Positions 10,986 to 20,159 of a stretch of DNA of 64,000 bases are shown here, one piece after another. The notes beneath the pieces were generated by a model. That model was given only the letters and a program-made list of their open reading frames with translations. It did no database searches and was not told the DNA's origin. The translations under genes and the position numbers were made by a program. The stretch spans positions 151,428,546 to 151,492,545 of the forward strand of contig OY726560.1 of the NCBI GenBank assembly GCA_963383645.1, given 5' to 3'. Position 1 is the first letter of the stretch. Each line of letters starts with the position of its first letter. Source of the DNA: Muscardinus avellanarius (lineage: Eukaryota > Chordata > Mammalia > Rodentia > Gliridae).

Positions 10986-11404
10986 TGCTTTTTTGCGGGT
11001 CTGGGGATGGAACGCAGAGGCATTTGACCTCCGAGCTACACCCCCTGCCCAATGTTTTATTCTTTATTTTTATTTTATTTTTTATTTTTAGGTAGTACTG
11101 GGGTTCCTGGAAACCCTTCTACCTCTGGGCTACACCCCAGACTTATTTTATATATTTTTATTTGGAAACCGGGTCTCTTAAACCAGCGAGGCTGGCTTCG
11201 AACCTGCGTGATCCTCCTGTCTCCGCCTCCCAAGCGTGGGGATTACAAGCGTGCGCTACCACGCCTAGCTTATTTATTTTGAAACAGGGTCTCACTGAGT
11301 TGCAGAGGGCCTCACTAAGTAGCTGAGGCTGTCTGAGAACGGCAATCCTCCGATCTCAGCCTCCCAAATGCTGGGATTACAAGCGTGCGCCACCACGCCC
11401 GGCT
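10986..11404 (-). repeat. B1-dID SINE split by a younger nested SINE
   Basis: The ID half lies at 10986-11060 (GGGTCTGGGGATGGAACGC). The B1 half resumes at about 11270 (TTTTGAAACAGGGTCTCAC) and ends CACCACGCCCGGC at 11404. The T-rich linker between the halves took the insertion. Confidence 0.85.
11091..11269 (-). repeat. Younger B1-dID SINE nested in a SINE linker
   Basis: A complete reversed dimer (GTAGTACTGGGGTTCCTGG to CGTGCGCTACCACGCCTAGC) sits in the TTTATTTT-rich linker of the older SINE. It uses the 'CTTCCAGGAACCCCAGTAC' type of right half found in the youngest copies. Confidence 0.9.
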
Positions 11405-11422
11405 CAATATGATAAATATTTT

Positions 11423-11615
11423 GAGCCTGACATGATGACCTATGCCTACTTCTATGCCTGCAATACCAGTACTTGACAGGCTGAGACAGGAAGATTTCGG
11501 GTTTTCAGACAGCCTCAACAACTTAGACACTATTAAAAAAAAAAAAAAAGGGCTAAGTGGTATAGTTTGGAGGTAGAATGCCACTTGCTTTAATCTCCAG
11601 TACCAATAAAAACAA
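11423..11615 (+). repeat. B1-dID SINE, old
   Basis: A diverged B1 half (GGCTGAGACAGGAAGATTTCG), an A15 linker and an ID half (GGAGGTAGAATGCCAC..TTTAATCTCCAGTACC) are visible. Confidence 0.8.
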
Positions 11616-11837
11616 CAACTATTTGATACAAGGTGGAAGGCAGGGCATTGCACTCGCATGCTGAGGTTCGAGACAGATACTTCTGAAACATGGCTGTTAC
11701 TGACCAGAATGGGCCACCCCTGAGATATTCTTTAGCCTATTGATTATTCTCAAGGCGGGTTATTCTGAGAAATTGTAGACCCAGACATCTACAGAGGAAA
11801 TCTTCATTTGTGGAGGTACTGAAAAAGAGCCAATGAG

Positions 11838-12053
11838 CCAGGCATGGTGGCGCACACTTGTAATCTCAGTGCTTGGGAGGCGGAGACAGGAGTATCACAC
11901 AGGTTCAAAGCTAGCCTCAGCTACTTAGTGAGGCTCTCGGCAACTTAGTGAGACCCTGTTTCCAAATAAAGTATAAAATAGGTCTGGGAGTATAGCCCAG
12001 AGGTAGAAGGCCTCAGGTTTCTACCCCCAGTACCACCGAAAAACCCTCACAAA
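11838..12053 (+). repeat. B1-dID SINE with 10-bp TSD
   Basis: A complete dimer (CAGGCATGGTGGCGCACAC to CCCCCAGTACCACC plus tail) is flanked by AGCCAATGAG at 11828-11837 and 12054-12063. Confidence 0.9.
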
Positions 12054-12063
12054 AGCCAATGAG

Positions 12064-13065
12064 ACAACTTTCATTTCATGAGAGACTGTGTCTGCATAAC
12101 AAGGGAACCTTTGTGAGCTGAGTACTACCTCCTCTCACCTCCTCTAGCTTGCCCCCTCGAGCCCTGTTTCTTTCTGTGGCTCAGGATGCCAATTATCCGG
12201 ATGCTTCCTTGAGTCCTGTAGTCTTGGGGGACTTGTGAGCGCAGGTAATGACCAGAGTTTTTCTCCTGTTAACCTAGCCTTTGTCACTTTAATTCATAGA
12301 GCAGCCAAAGGCCCTAGCAGGACAGAGTGAAGGTAGTTTTCTCTCCCCTGCACACATTTCTCTCCCACGAACACATGAGCTTTGGGGGGACATTCCAGAC
12401 CCAAATACAGCATCGGTCACAGAGTGTGAAGTCCTAAAGCTCCAGCTAAGAAGGGGAAAAACACTCAAGTGTGCTGTCCCAAAGCTGGACAAAGGAGAGG
12501 GCTCCACCCTCTGTTGAGCCCTCAAAGGCAGCTCTGAGAGAAGTGAGCTTGTCCTGCCCGGCTCTCTCCCTCCTGGGCCCTGGCTGTGCATCTGAGACAG
12601 GAGCAGGCAGTGTGCTGGGCTAGGCGCTGGAGAGCCTCTGCGGTTCAACACAGGATGGTGTATAATACTTTATGGTCCTGTGCCGCCTGGCAGCTGGCTT
12701 CGTTCATCTTTAATGAGCGTCTACATTCTTCAGCTGTCCACTTTGCCCGACTGACTTTGTTTGACTAAGGCATCCCTCTTAAATGTGCATTTCTAAAACC
12801 ACTCTTGTATTTTACATAGTCCTGGGCGTGTGCAGCAATTCAGTGTAAGGAGTGTTCTTAAGCTCTTTGCTACTTACTGTGTCCTAAGATATGCCATTGT
12901 GCTAGCACACACTATGGCTGGTAGGTTAACACTGATGTTTGAAATTTACAAAGCTTAATTTGATTTTCTGTGATTTAGAAAAGGCAGTCTTTGTGGAGTT
13001 TCTGGTGTTATCCTTCAGGCCCAGGTTATTATCTTAAGGCCTCTTGTTTCTTCATGCCCATGGTT
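12064..13065. other. No recognised gene or repeat
   Basis: About 1 kb of unique-looking DNA with one 120-codon minus-strand frame (12289-12651). That frame shows no recognised motif and has no supporting splice context. Confidence 0.35.
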
Positions 13066-13076
13066 GAGAATAGTTT
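13066..13076. other. Left target-site duplication of half-L1 copy 1
   Basis: GAGAATAGTTT is repeated at 15851-15861. It immediately precedes the T-run that is the reversed poly(A) tail. Confidence 0.85.
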
Positions 13077-13429
13077 TTTTTTTTTTTAATTTTTTATTGG
13101 TGCACTGTATTCATACTTCATAGTGGGATACAAACTTTTGTAGACATACATGCACACATCACCCAGTCAGCCCCCACCCGATCCCCACCCCATTCTCTCC
13201 CCATCCCTCCTTCCCATGCTTGGTTTAGTGATTGACATCTAGTATTATAGCAATTTATCCAAAATTAACAATGATAATCTCACATAACAGTTTCATTTGT
13301 CTGATACCAAGCTTTTGATGACTTAAAGATAACATTTCAATATTTCTTTTTCCTTTCTTTCTTACCAGAGAATTTTTTTTCTTTTTTTTTTAGGTGAAAC
13401 TATCATATATTTATATATTTATTATTCAG

Positions 13430-14110
13430 AAAAAAATCTATCCTAATATGAAATATGGACTCTAGATACCCAAAACGATCTCGAAAAAGAACAAAGCTAG
13501 AAGATATATATTTTCTGATTTCAAACCATTTAAAGCTACAATAATTGAAACAGTGTAGTACTGTTCTAAAGGCAAATATATAAACCATTGGAGTTAAATA
13601 AAAGCCTAGAGCTAAATTCTTTCATATATTGTCAAGTTATTTTTGACAAGGTTTCCACGAACATTTGGTGGTGGAAATAATAATCTTTTAACTAAATATT
13701 GTTGAAAAATAATAATTATATGGAAAAGAATAAAATTGGACCCTTACCTAATCCCACATACAAGTATTAACTCAAACTAGATAAAAGACCTAAATATAAA
13801 TCTTAAGACTATAAACTTTTAGAAGAAAATCTGGGTCATAAAACCTCACAACATTGAAATTGGCAGTGATTTCTTGGATATGATTTCAATGGCACAGGCA
13901 ACAGAAGAATATACAAACTCCCTAAAAAATAAAAAAAAATATTGTATATCCAAAGACAATGTAAACAGAGTTAAAAGTTACTATCAGAATTGGATAAAAT
14001 ATTTCCAAATGCTATATCTGAAGGTATATTAATATTCCAACTAGAAATCCTAAAAATTAACAACAATAAAGGCAAACAATACAATTTAGAGATAGGTAAA
14101 AGACTAACAT
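13430..14110 (+). repeat. Inverted old L1 ORF2 3'-part carried inside half-L1 copy 1
   Basis: Plus-strand sequence follows L1 ORF2 order: AAAAGAACAAAGCTAG, CAAACCATTTAAAGCTAC, GATAAAAGACCTAAATATAA, TTTCAATGGCACAGGCAAC, and then CAGAGTTAAAAGTTACTATC...AACAACAATAAAGGCAAAC. The frame is broken and the divergence is high. It lies opposite to ORF1 and ends only about 30 bases from the ORF1 stop. The same fragment is present in copy 2 at about 49315-49990. Confidence 0.8.
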
Positions 14111-14139
14111 AAATAATGAATCTCCACAGATAACCAATC

Positions 14140-15057
14140 TTAGTTGTCTGTTGGATGGAAAATCTTGTTTCTCTGGTTCTGGTGAGTGTTACCTATTTCT
14201 TCTTTGTAGTTAATCTCTTTGAGTATTTTCTCTAGCGCTGGTTTTGAAGACATAAATTCCTTCAGTTTCTGTTTGTCATGGAAGCTTCTTATTTCTCCAT
14301 CTAATTTGATAGAAAGTTTTGCTGGATAGGAAATTTTTGGCTGGAAGTTGTTTTCTTTCAGAGTTTGGAATATGTTCCTCCAAGCCCTTCTGGCTCTCAT
14401 GACTTGGTTTGGGAAGTCTGGAGTGATTCTAATTGGTTTGCCTCTAAATGTCACTTGGCCCTTTGTTTTTGTTGCCTTTAAGATTCTCTGCTTGGCTTCC
14501 ACATTGGTCATTTTGACAATTATGTGGCGTGGGGATCCTCTTCTCCGATCCTGTCTAAAGGGAGTTCTATAAGTTTCCTGGACCTGTGTATCAACCTCTT
14601 TCTCTATGTTTGGAAAATTTTCTGCTATTACTTCCTTGAAGAGATTGTTGATCCCTTTGGTTTCACTTTCTTTTCCCTCCTCTATTCCAATTATTCTTAG
14701 GTTAGCTCTCTTAAGAAGGGCCCATATTTCTTCAATGTCAGATTCCTGCTGTCGGATATTTTTTTCTAGATTAGAAACTATGCGTTCATTTTTGGATTGC
14801 TCATCTTCTAAGAGTGAGATTCTGTTCTCCATGTGGTCTAATCGGTTGTTTGTGCCTTGAATTGAGGCCTTTACTTCATTAATTGCATCCTTTATCTCTT
14901 TTTGGCTCTCTCTGAGTTCTTTTCGAAGCACCTCTATTATTTCTACAGTTATTTTCCTGATTTGATCTTCTAGAAATCTCTGATTTTCTGTTTTATCGGG
15001 TTCTGATGTTGTGGGGTTGTGCATATTCATTACTCCAGTGTTATTCCTCTTTCCCAT
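14140..15057 (-). CDS. ORF1: L1 ORF1 protein-like RNA-binding chaperone, intact frame
   Basis: A 305-codon open frame whose product matches L1 ORF1p: a trimeric, RNA-binding, nucleic-acid chaperone protein that coats L1 RNA in cytoplasmic RNPs. The start chosen is ATG at 15055-15057 (protein begins MGKRNN, like the MGKK start of other L1 ORF1p), with A at -3 and G at +4. The frame stays open 15 codons further to a GTG, but no earlier ATG exists. Counting from ATG, a coiled-coil region spans about residues 27-117 (KITVEIIEVLRKELRE onward), an RRM-like region begins about 119 (NLRIIGIEEGKE) and includes RHIIVKM, and the C-terminal domain has RARRAW, ISYPAKLS and the DKQKLKEF motif. Length is slightly below the usual ~340 residues, with a short N-terminus. 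No sense ORF2 follows. Whether it is expressed is unknown. Confidence 0.85.
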   Translation of the reverse strand: MGKRNNTGVMNMHNPTTSEPDKTENQRFLEDQIRKITVEIIEVLRKELRESQKEIKDAINEVKASIQGTNNRLDHMENRISLLEDEQSKNERIVSNLEKNIRQQESDIEEIWALLKRANLRIIGIEEGKESETKGINNLFKEVIAENFPNIEKEVDTQVQETYRTPFRQDRRRGSPRHIIVKMTNVEAKQRILKATKTKGQVTFRGKPIRITPDFPNQVMRARRAWRNIFQTLKENNFQPKISYPAKLSIKLDGEIRSFHDKQKLKEFMSSKPALEKILKEINYKEEIGNTHQNQRNKIFHPTDN

Positions 15058-15850
15058 GATTTCGGAGGTTTGTGCCTTCTCTGGGTTCTTCCCTTGGGTC
15101 ACTATGACTTCACTTAAGGTGCTCTGGATCTCGAGTCAGTAGTATCTCAGACCCCACTACTCCTTTACTGGGTTGTATCACAGAGTCTCTGACCCAGAGA
15201 GTCGATAGAGGCTGCTTTAAACTATGGGGGGTGCCAGGTTGCACGTTCTCCTATGGTGTGATATCTCTGCCACCACCACTCCCTCACTGGGTCAAGTCCC
15301 AGGAGGTACAGTACTGGGATTTCTCCTCTGTGGCCCGCAATTTGACTCACTGTTCTTGAGTATGCAGATGTAGCTGTACTGGACTCATTGAATTCACTGC
15401 TGCTGCCGCCGCCAGTAACAATATGGCGCCTCTGCCATGCCCTCGGCCGTGAGGCTGGCGTATTTTTCCTTCTCTGGTTTTGATTTCCACTCTGAATCCC
15501 TGCAGCACATGCTGAACTCGGTCACTGGGAGCTTTAAATGCTCTCTGCGCCGAAAGATCCCGCCTGGCTGTTCCGCAGCGGCTCACCTCAGCTTGCTGTA
15601 GCCGTCCGTTGAGTTCGCCACTGCCGCCGGCAGTATGGCGCTGCTGCCGTGTCCTCGGGCGCGTGTGTCTCCTCTGTGGCCCTGAGCTCTGTTCTCAGTC
15701 CGCTTTCTCTCTGGAGCCTGGTGGTTTTTTTGTTTTTCTGGTGATGGTGTTTTCTGGCTATGAAAGGCGCTGGTTTTGTGGTAATGGAGACTGGTTGTTA
15801 GCTGGGCTCTTAAGCCCCGCTTTTCTCGGTCGCCATCTTCCCGGAAGTCC
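15058..15850 (-). promoter_or_regulatory. L1-type 5'UTR / internal promoter region of half-L1 copy 1
   Basis: About 790 bases upstream of the ORF1 ATG. The distal 450 are GC- and CpG-rich. The first bases include AAGATGGCG (15831-15839 reversed), the YY1-site form that positions transcription starts in primate L1. A second block repeats a GCCGCCGGCAGTATGGCGC-like motif (about 15400-15445 and 15618-15655). A hairpin-capable segment lies at 15801-15820 with one mismatch. Promoter activity is inferred from L1 biology. Confidence 0.65.
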
Positions 15851-15861
15851 GAGAATAGTTT
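15851..15861. other. Right target-site duplication of half-L1 copy 1
   Basis: GAGAATAGTTT, identical to 13066-13076. Confidence 0.85.
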
Positions 15862-16139
15862 CAATGATGGAATAATCTTTGAAGATAAAGTTTTAGATCT
15901 TTTTGTTGCCAAACTAAAAATCTTGAGAAAATTAATAGCTTAAAAATGAAATGAATAAAATTTAGGACATAGTAGTATAGGAGTAAGTGTGGGTAAAACT
16001 GGTTTTTCACTCATGCAAAATCTGGAACTGAAGCCAGATCCTTGTCTCTTACCCAACCACAAATGGATCAAAGACCTAGATATAAAACCTAAAACTTTGA
16101 AACTGCTGTAAGAAAACCCAGGGGAAACACTCTGTGACC

Positions 16140-16577
16140 TGTGTTGTATTTGGGCCTGGAACGTCCCCCCAAAGCTCATGTGTTCAAAGCCTGGTCCCCA
16201 AGGAAGCAAGCTTCAGAGTTTGGGCTTTTAGACAATGACTGATCATGGGGGCTGTGGCATCATAAGTGGATTAATTTCCCTGATAGATTAATTACTTTAA
16301 TAGATTTACTGGGAGGTTGTAAAAATAATAGGCAGGTAGGGCCTGGCTGGAGGGTGTAGGTTGCTGGGAGCACTGTCTCGAGGCTTGTTCTGTTCCTGGC
16401 CCCTTCCTGCATCCTGGCTGCCATGAGCGGAGCAGCTTTCCTCCTCTGTGATGTTTCTCTTGGAGCCAGGTGGCTATGGACTGAGCCTCTGAGACCATGA
16501 GCCAACATAAATCTTTCTCCCTCTAAGTTGTTCTTGCCAAGTGTTATGGTCACAACAATGAAAAGCTGACTCACACA
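16140..16577 (+). repeat. ERVL-MaLR-type solo LTR
   Basis: It begins TGTGTTGTATTTGGGCC, continues with CCCCAAAGCTCATGTGTTC, has a GCTGCCATGAGCGGAGCAGC block, a CTGAGACCATGAGCCAAC..AATAAA-like region (ACATAAATCTTTCTCC) and ends AAAAGCTGACTCACACA. This TG...CA layout of about 440 bp fits an MaLR LTR. No internal retroviral sequence adjoins it. Confidence 0.75.
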
Positions 16578-17154
16578 ACCCAGGAGTGGGCAACAACTCC
16601 CTGAACAGGACTCCAGTAGCTCAGGAAATAATAGTGAAGATTTGGCAAATGGGACTGCATAGAGTTAAGAAGCTTCTGCACACAAAGGGAACAATTAACA
16701 GAGGGAAGAAATAGCCTACAGAATGGGAGGAAATCTTTGCTGGCTACTCTTCAAACTGAGCATTAACATCCACAATACATAAAGAGCTTAAAACACTTAA
16801 TACCCAAAAAAGGAGAAAAACAGACAACAAATAGCCCAATCAATGAATGAGTAAACAAAATGAACAGAAATACTTTTCAAAAGGAAAATAATACAAATGG
16901 CCAATAATTATATAAAAAATGTTGAATATCATTATTCATCAGGGTAATACAACTCAAAACTACATTGAGATTCTCTATCACCCAGGCAGACTGGCAATCA
17001 TTGAGAATACAGATAACAATACATGCTGGTGAGGATGTGTGCAGGTATGTTGGAGAGAAGAACCCTGATCTATGGTTGGTAGGAGTGTAAGTTAGTACAG
17101 CTATTATGGAGATCAGTGTGGAGGGTTCTCAAAAAGTAAAGACAGAGCTAATAC

Positions 17155-17537
17155 TGTATCAGTCAGCATTTCACAGTAATAATCTAAAAGACTGACCACA
17201 TAACATGCAGGAAGTAAGATTTATTTTCTCAGTTTTCCTTGGAGATATTGAGGTTCAGTCCAGGTGAGGCTGGGAATGTGGACCTCAGGGGATGGTGGTG
17301 CAGGAAGCAGAGTGGGGAAGGACACAAGGCTTTGTTCTCACATCATGGAATCCGGGAGCAAGAGAGAGATTGGGGGAGGAGGACCCAAATATCCCCAATG
17401 CCGCGTTCCCAGGCATCTGCCTTCTTCAGCCAACCCTACTGGCCTGCTGACATTACAACTCCAATGACTTAACTATACCAGCCCTGAATATTAATGAATG
17501 AGATCTTTAGGAGCTATTTTGTATCTAACTATAACAA
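17155..17537 (-). repeat. ERVL-MaLR-type solo LTR, diverged
   Basis: Reversed copy of the same LTR group: the plus strand starts TGTATCAGTCAGCATTTCAC, has AAGATTTATTTTCTCAG near the polyadenylation region, and ends AACTATAACAACT. It is inserted in the plus-strand L1. Confidence 0.6.
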
Positions 17538-17826
17538 CTGCCATATGATCCAGCTATACCACTCCTGGATATATACTCAAAGGAATCAAAGAAATAGAGA
17601 TTCCTGCATAGCCATGTTTATTATGGCACAGTTAACAATAACCAAATTATAGAATCAGCCTTAGGTACCTGTGAACCAATGAATGGATAATAAAAATGTG
17701 GTATATAGACACAGTGGAGTATTATTCAGCCATAAAGAACAAATCATGTAATTGTGGGAAAATGGATGGAACTGGAGATCATAATATTAAGAGAAATAAG
17801 CCAGACTCAAAAAAAACAAAGTATCG

Positions 17827-18012
17827 GCTGGGTGTGATGGTATATGCTTGTTATCCCAATATCAGAGATGGGAGGATCACAGGTTCAAGACTAGTCTCAG
17901 CAACTTAGCAAGACTCTCAGTAACCTAGTGAGACTCTTAAAAAACAAAAACAAAAAGGGCTAGGGTATAGCTTGAAGGTAGAATGTCTCTGGGTTCAATC
18001 CCTAGTACAAAA
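17827..18012 (+). repeat. B1-dID SINE inside L1 3'UTR
   Basis: A complete but diverged dimer (GGCTGGGTGTGATGGTATATG to TCAATCCCTAGTAC) is flanked by AAAGTATC on both sides, within the L1 3' end. Confidence 0.85.
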
Positions 18013-18324
18013 AGTATCACGTTTTCCTTCATATGTAGAATCTTGAAAAAAAAAGACATCAACATAAAAGGAAAACTATCAGAGAAGAGGAAAGGGGTCA
18101 GGGTAAAGGGAGATAATAGTGGAGTGGATATGACCAAAATATATTATGAGCATGTATTACTGTGCCACAAAGAAACCCTTTATTCTCAGTAATTAAAATG
18201 CACTATTAAAAGTCTGGAGAAAGAAATTTTGGGCTTGTTATGGGACTCCCATGATGTAAACTATGCGAATCCTGTCACCATGACAAAATATACAAGATAA
18301 TCAAGTTATAAAAATAAAAGGTTA

Positions 18325-18528
18325 GCCGTGCGTGGTGGCTCACGCTTGGATTTCCCGCGCTTGGGAGGCGGAGACAGGGGGATCGGGCAGGTTCGAAGCC
18401 AGCCGTGCTGGCTTAAGAGACTCTGTTTAAAAAAAAAAAGTATAAAATAGGTCTGGGAGTGTAGCCCCGAGGTAGAAGGGCTTCCAGGAACCCCAGTACC
18501 ACCACCACCCCCCAAAAAACCAAAAAAT
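18325..18528 (+). repeat. Young B1-dID SINE with 11-bp TSD
   Basis: A dimer with the CTTCCAGGAACCCCAGTACC right half is flanked by ATAAAAGGTTA at 18314-18324 and 18529-18539. Confidence 0.9.
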
Positions 18529-18539
18529 ATAAAAGGTTA

Positions 18540-18813
18540 ATTTTGGCTCCTGGTGTGGGAGGTTCTGGCCCATTATCCGTTGGCCCTCTTGCTCTGGATG
18601 TGTGGTCAGGCAGCACCTCATGGTGGGCAGTAGCAAAGGAAGGGGCTGAGGTCCCAATATTCCTTTAGAGGTCACACGTCCAATGACCCAAAGACCTCCC
18701 CCCAGGCCCCACCTCCTAAAGGTCCCACCACCTCCTAAGTGCACCACCCCGAGGGCCCGGCCTCAACACAGGGGCCCTTGGGGGACAGTGAACATCCAAG
18801 CCCCAACACAGAC
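18540..18813 (-). repeat. ERVL-MaLR-type LTR, truncated
   Basis: The reversed LTR piece shows TCAGGCAGCACCTCATGG, GGCCCCACCTCCTAAAGG and CCCTTGGGGGACAGTGAAC, the U3-side motifs of this LTR group. The 3' (left) end is missing. Confidence 0.55.
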
Positions 18814-19600
18814 CTCGTTAAAGTTGCTGCTCAGTGACCACCAGGGGTTCAGCCTCTGCTTGTGAGCCCCTCCCAGCTGCTGCAGCCTGAGTAGGCAAGG
18901 AGCTCCTGTGTGCTCCGCGCTGCCAGGTCAATTGCACCCCTGACGGTCAGGGCAGCCCGTGCTTCTCTTGTTGAGCTGTCCTGGTCTCCAGGGCTGGGCA
19001 AGTGCAGCAGATGGCAAGGAAGTGCTGCCCCTAACCTTGGGTCTGGGAGCTGCAGAGCAAAGCTGGGCAGATGTGCTGTGACTTCAGAATGAAGATTTTG
19101 AGCCGGATTGACTTTCCCCCTGAATGTTGCTACATATAAACAGATGGTATGCTAAAGAGCTTCAGAAAGAAAATTATAAGGACATTATGCATTTATATAC
19201 CATAGCACCCCTCTCAGGAGCCAGCTGCTCTGTTCATATTTAGGACCATTAATTCTATGAGCGAGGGCAAGCAGCAGGATCATTTGTCAACTCTGTTCTC
19301 ATTATCAGATTTGGATGAGATAAGAAAAATTTATGCAAACCCCTCCCAACATAGGCATTTTTAGCACTTTGGTGCATTTTGTTTTAGTGTTTTCCCTCCC
19401 TTATGCGTAGAAGTAAAAATAAATTTGGTTCTAGGTTGTATATTCAGTTTTATATCACCCTATTCCTTGTTATAATATCAGTATTATAATTTTCCCTTCA
19501 TTATTATATTACTTGTATAACTATTTAAAACTGCATTTAAATATTTGATTAGATATAATTTTATTAAATCATTTATATATATATTGGACAGTTAGATTAT
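18814..19600. other. Unique DNA; 19090-19440 looks conserved
   Basis: The stretch lacks recognised repeats. 19090-19440 is AT-rich and low in CpG, with motifs such as TTATGCAAAC (octamer-like) and CCATTAATTC. It resembles conserved noncoding DNA by composition only, so this is inference. Confidence 0.3.
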
Positions 19601-19608
19601 TCTTTGCT

Positions 19609-19648
19609 TTGTGTGTGTATGTGTGTGTGTATATATGTATATATATAT
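19609..19648. repeat. TG/TA microsatellite
   Basis: TGTGTGTATGTGTGTGTGTA passing into TATATA repeats, located at the tail side of the following reversed SINE. Confidence 0.85.
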
Positions 19649-19649
19649 T

Positions 19650-19840
19650 TTTTGTACTGGGGGTTGACACCAGAGGTATTCTTCCTCAACTACCAGCTCT
19701 TTTTAATTTTTTGTTTTGAAATAGGGTCTCACTAGGTTGTTGAGAGTCTTGTTAAGTTGCTGAGGCTGATCTTGAACCTGTGATCCTCCTGCCTCAGCCT
19801 CCCGAGTACTGAGATTACAGCTGTGTGCCACCACGCCCAG
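19650..19840 (-). repeat. B1-dID SINE
   Basis: A reversed dimer from TTTGTACTGGGGGTTGACACC to GTGTGCCACCACGCCCAG. Confidence 0.85.
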
Positions 19841-20159
19841 ATGTCAGGGTAGTCGCAGGGCGTTTCTAGAATATGAGGTGGTCGTGCTGGAGAAGGGAAG
19901 GGGGCACCTTTTGGGGTGGCCTTGCTAGGTCACACGGTGCCAGGCAGGGTGTCTTGAGGCTGTGTGTGGAGAAGTTCAGGGAGCAGAGCTGACCAGCCCA
20001 GCACAGGGCTGAACAGGGTAGCCAGCCACAGTTGCCATGAAAGTTTTCTTACTTGTCAAAGTGTTTTAGATGCCAGGTTTTGCACCAGCTATTGACTTCC
20101 TGCTCACCTTGGATAGAAGGAGGTTATCCTGGAAATGGAGACTGGTCAGGGATGGAAGG

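Larger units (their letters stand above)
13077..15850 (-). mobile_element. Half-L1 (HAL1-like) chimeric retroelement, copy 1, full length
   Basis: This minus-strand element of about 2.77 kb runs from GGACTTCCGGGAAGATGGCG at 15850 to a poly(A) tail seen as the T-run at 13074-13088. In element order it holds a GC-rich 5'UTR (15850-15058), an open ORF1 (15057-14140), about 0.7 kb of old L1 ORF2 sequence in inverted orientation (14110 back to about 13430), a region of about 0.2 kb of unknown origin, and about 150 bases similar to the rodent L1 3' end at 58320. There is no sense-strand ORF2, so it must depend on L1 ORF2 protein supplied in trans. The 11-bp duplication GAGAATAGTTT bounds it. The copy at 48951-51732 has the same order and nearly the same length, so the architecture was inherited and did not arise here. 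Half-L1 elements are known in mammals; whether this inverted-ORF2 form is described I cannot tell. Confidence 0.88.
15900..18210 (+). repeat. Old plus-strand L1 ORF2 3' part and 3'UTR, split by later insertions
   Basis: Segments at about 15900-16139, 16578-17154, 17538-17826 and 18013-18210 form one continuous L1 in order. Motifs include ATGGATCAAAGACCTAGATA, then GAAGCTTCTGCACACAAAGG, GGTGAGGATGTGTGCAGG, CCAGCTATACCACTCCTGG, GGAGTATTATTCAGCCATAA and AAATGGATGGAACTGGAGA, ending in an AATTAAAATGCAC-type 3' end. An MaLR-type LTR, a reversed MaLR-type LTR and a SINE interrupt it. All reading frames are broken. Confidence 0.85.

Noticed and set aside
15058..15102. Upstream extension of ORF1 to a GTG
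   Set aside because: No ATG in the extension. The downstream ATG has good context and matches the usual ORF1p start.
13077..15850. Reading copy 1 as an ordinary L1 with a private internal deletion or a twin-primed inversion
   Set aside because: The second copy at another locus has the same breakpoints and its own TSD, so the structure is inherited by a family.
15609..15875. Plus-strand 88-codon frame (also 51271-51606)
   Set aside because: It is antisense to the half-L1 GC-rich 5'UTR; GC-rich sequence has few stops. No protein similarity.
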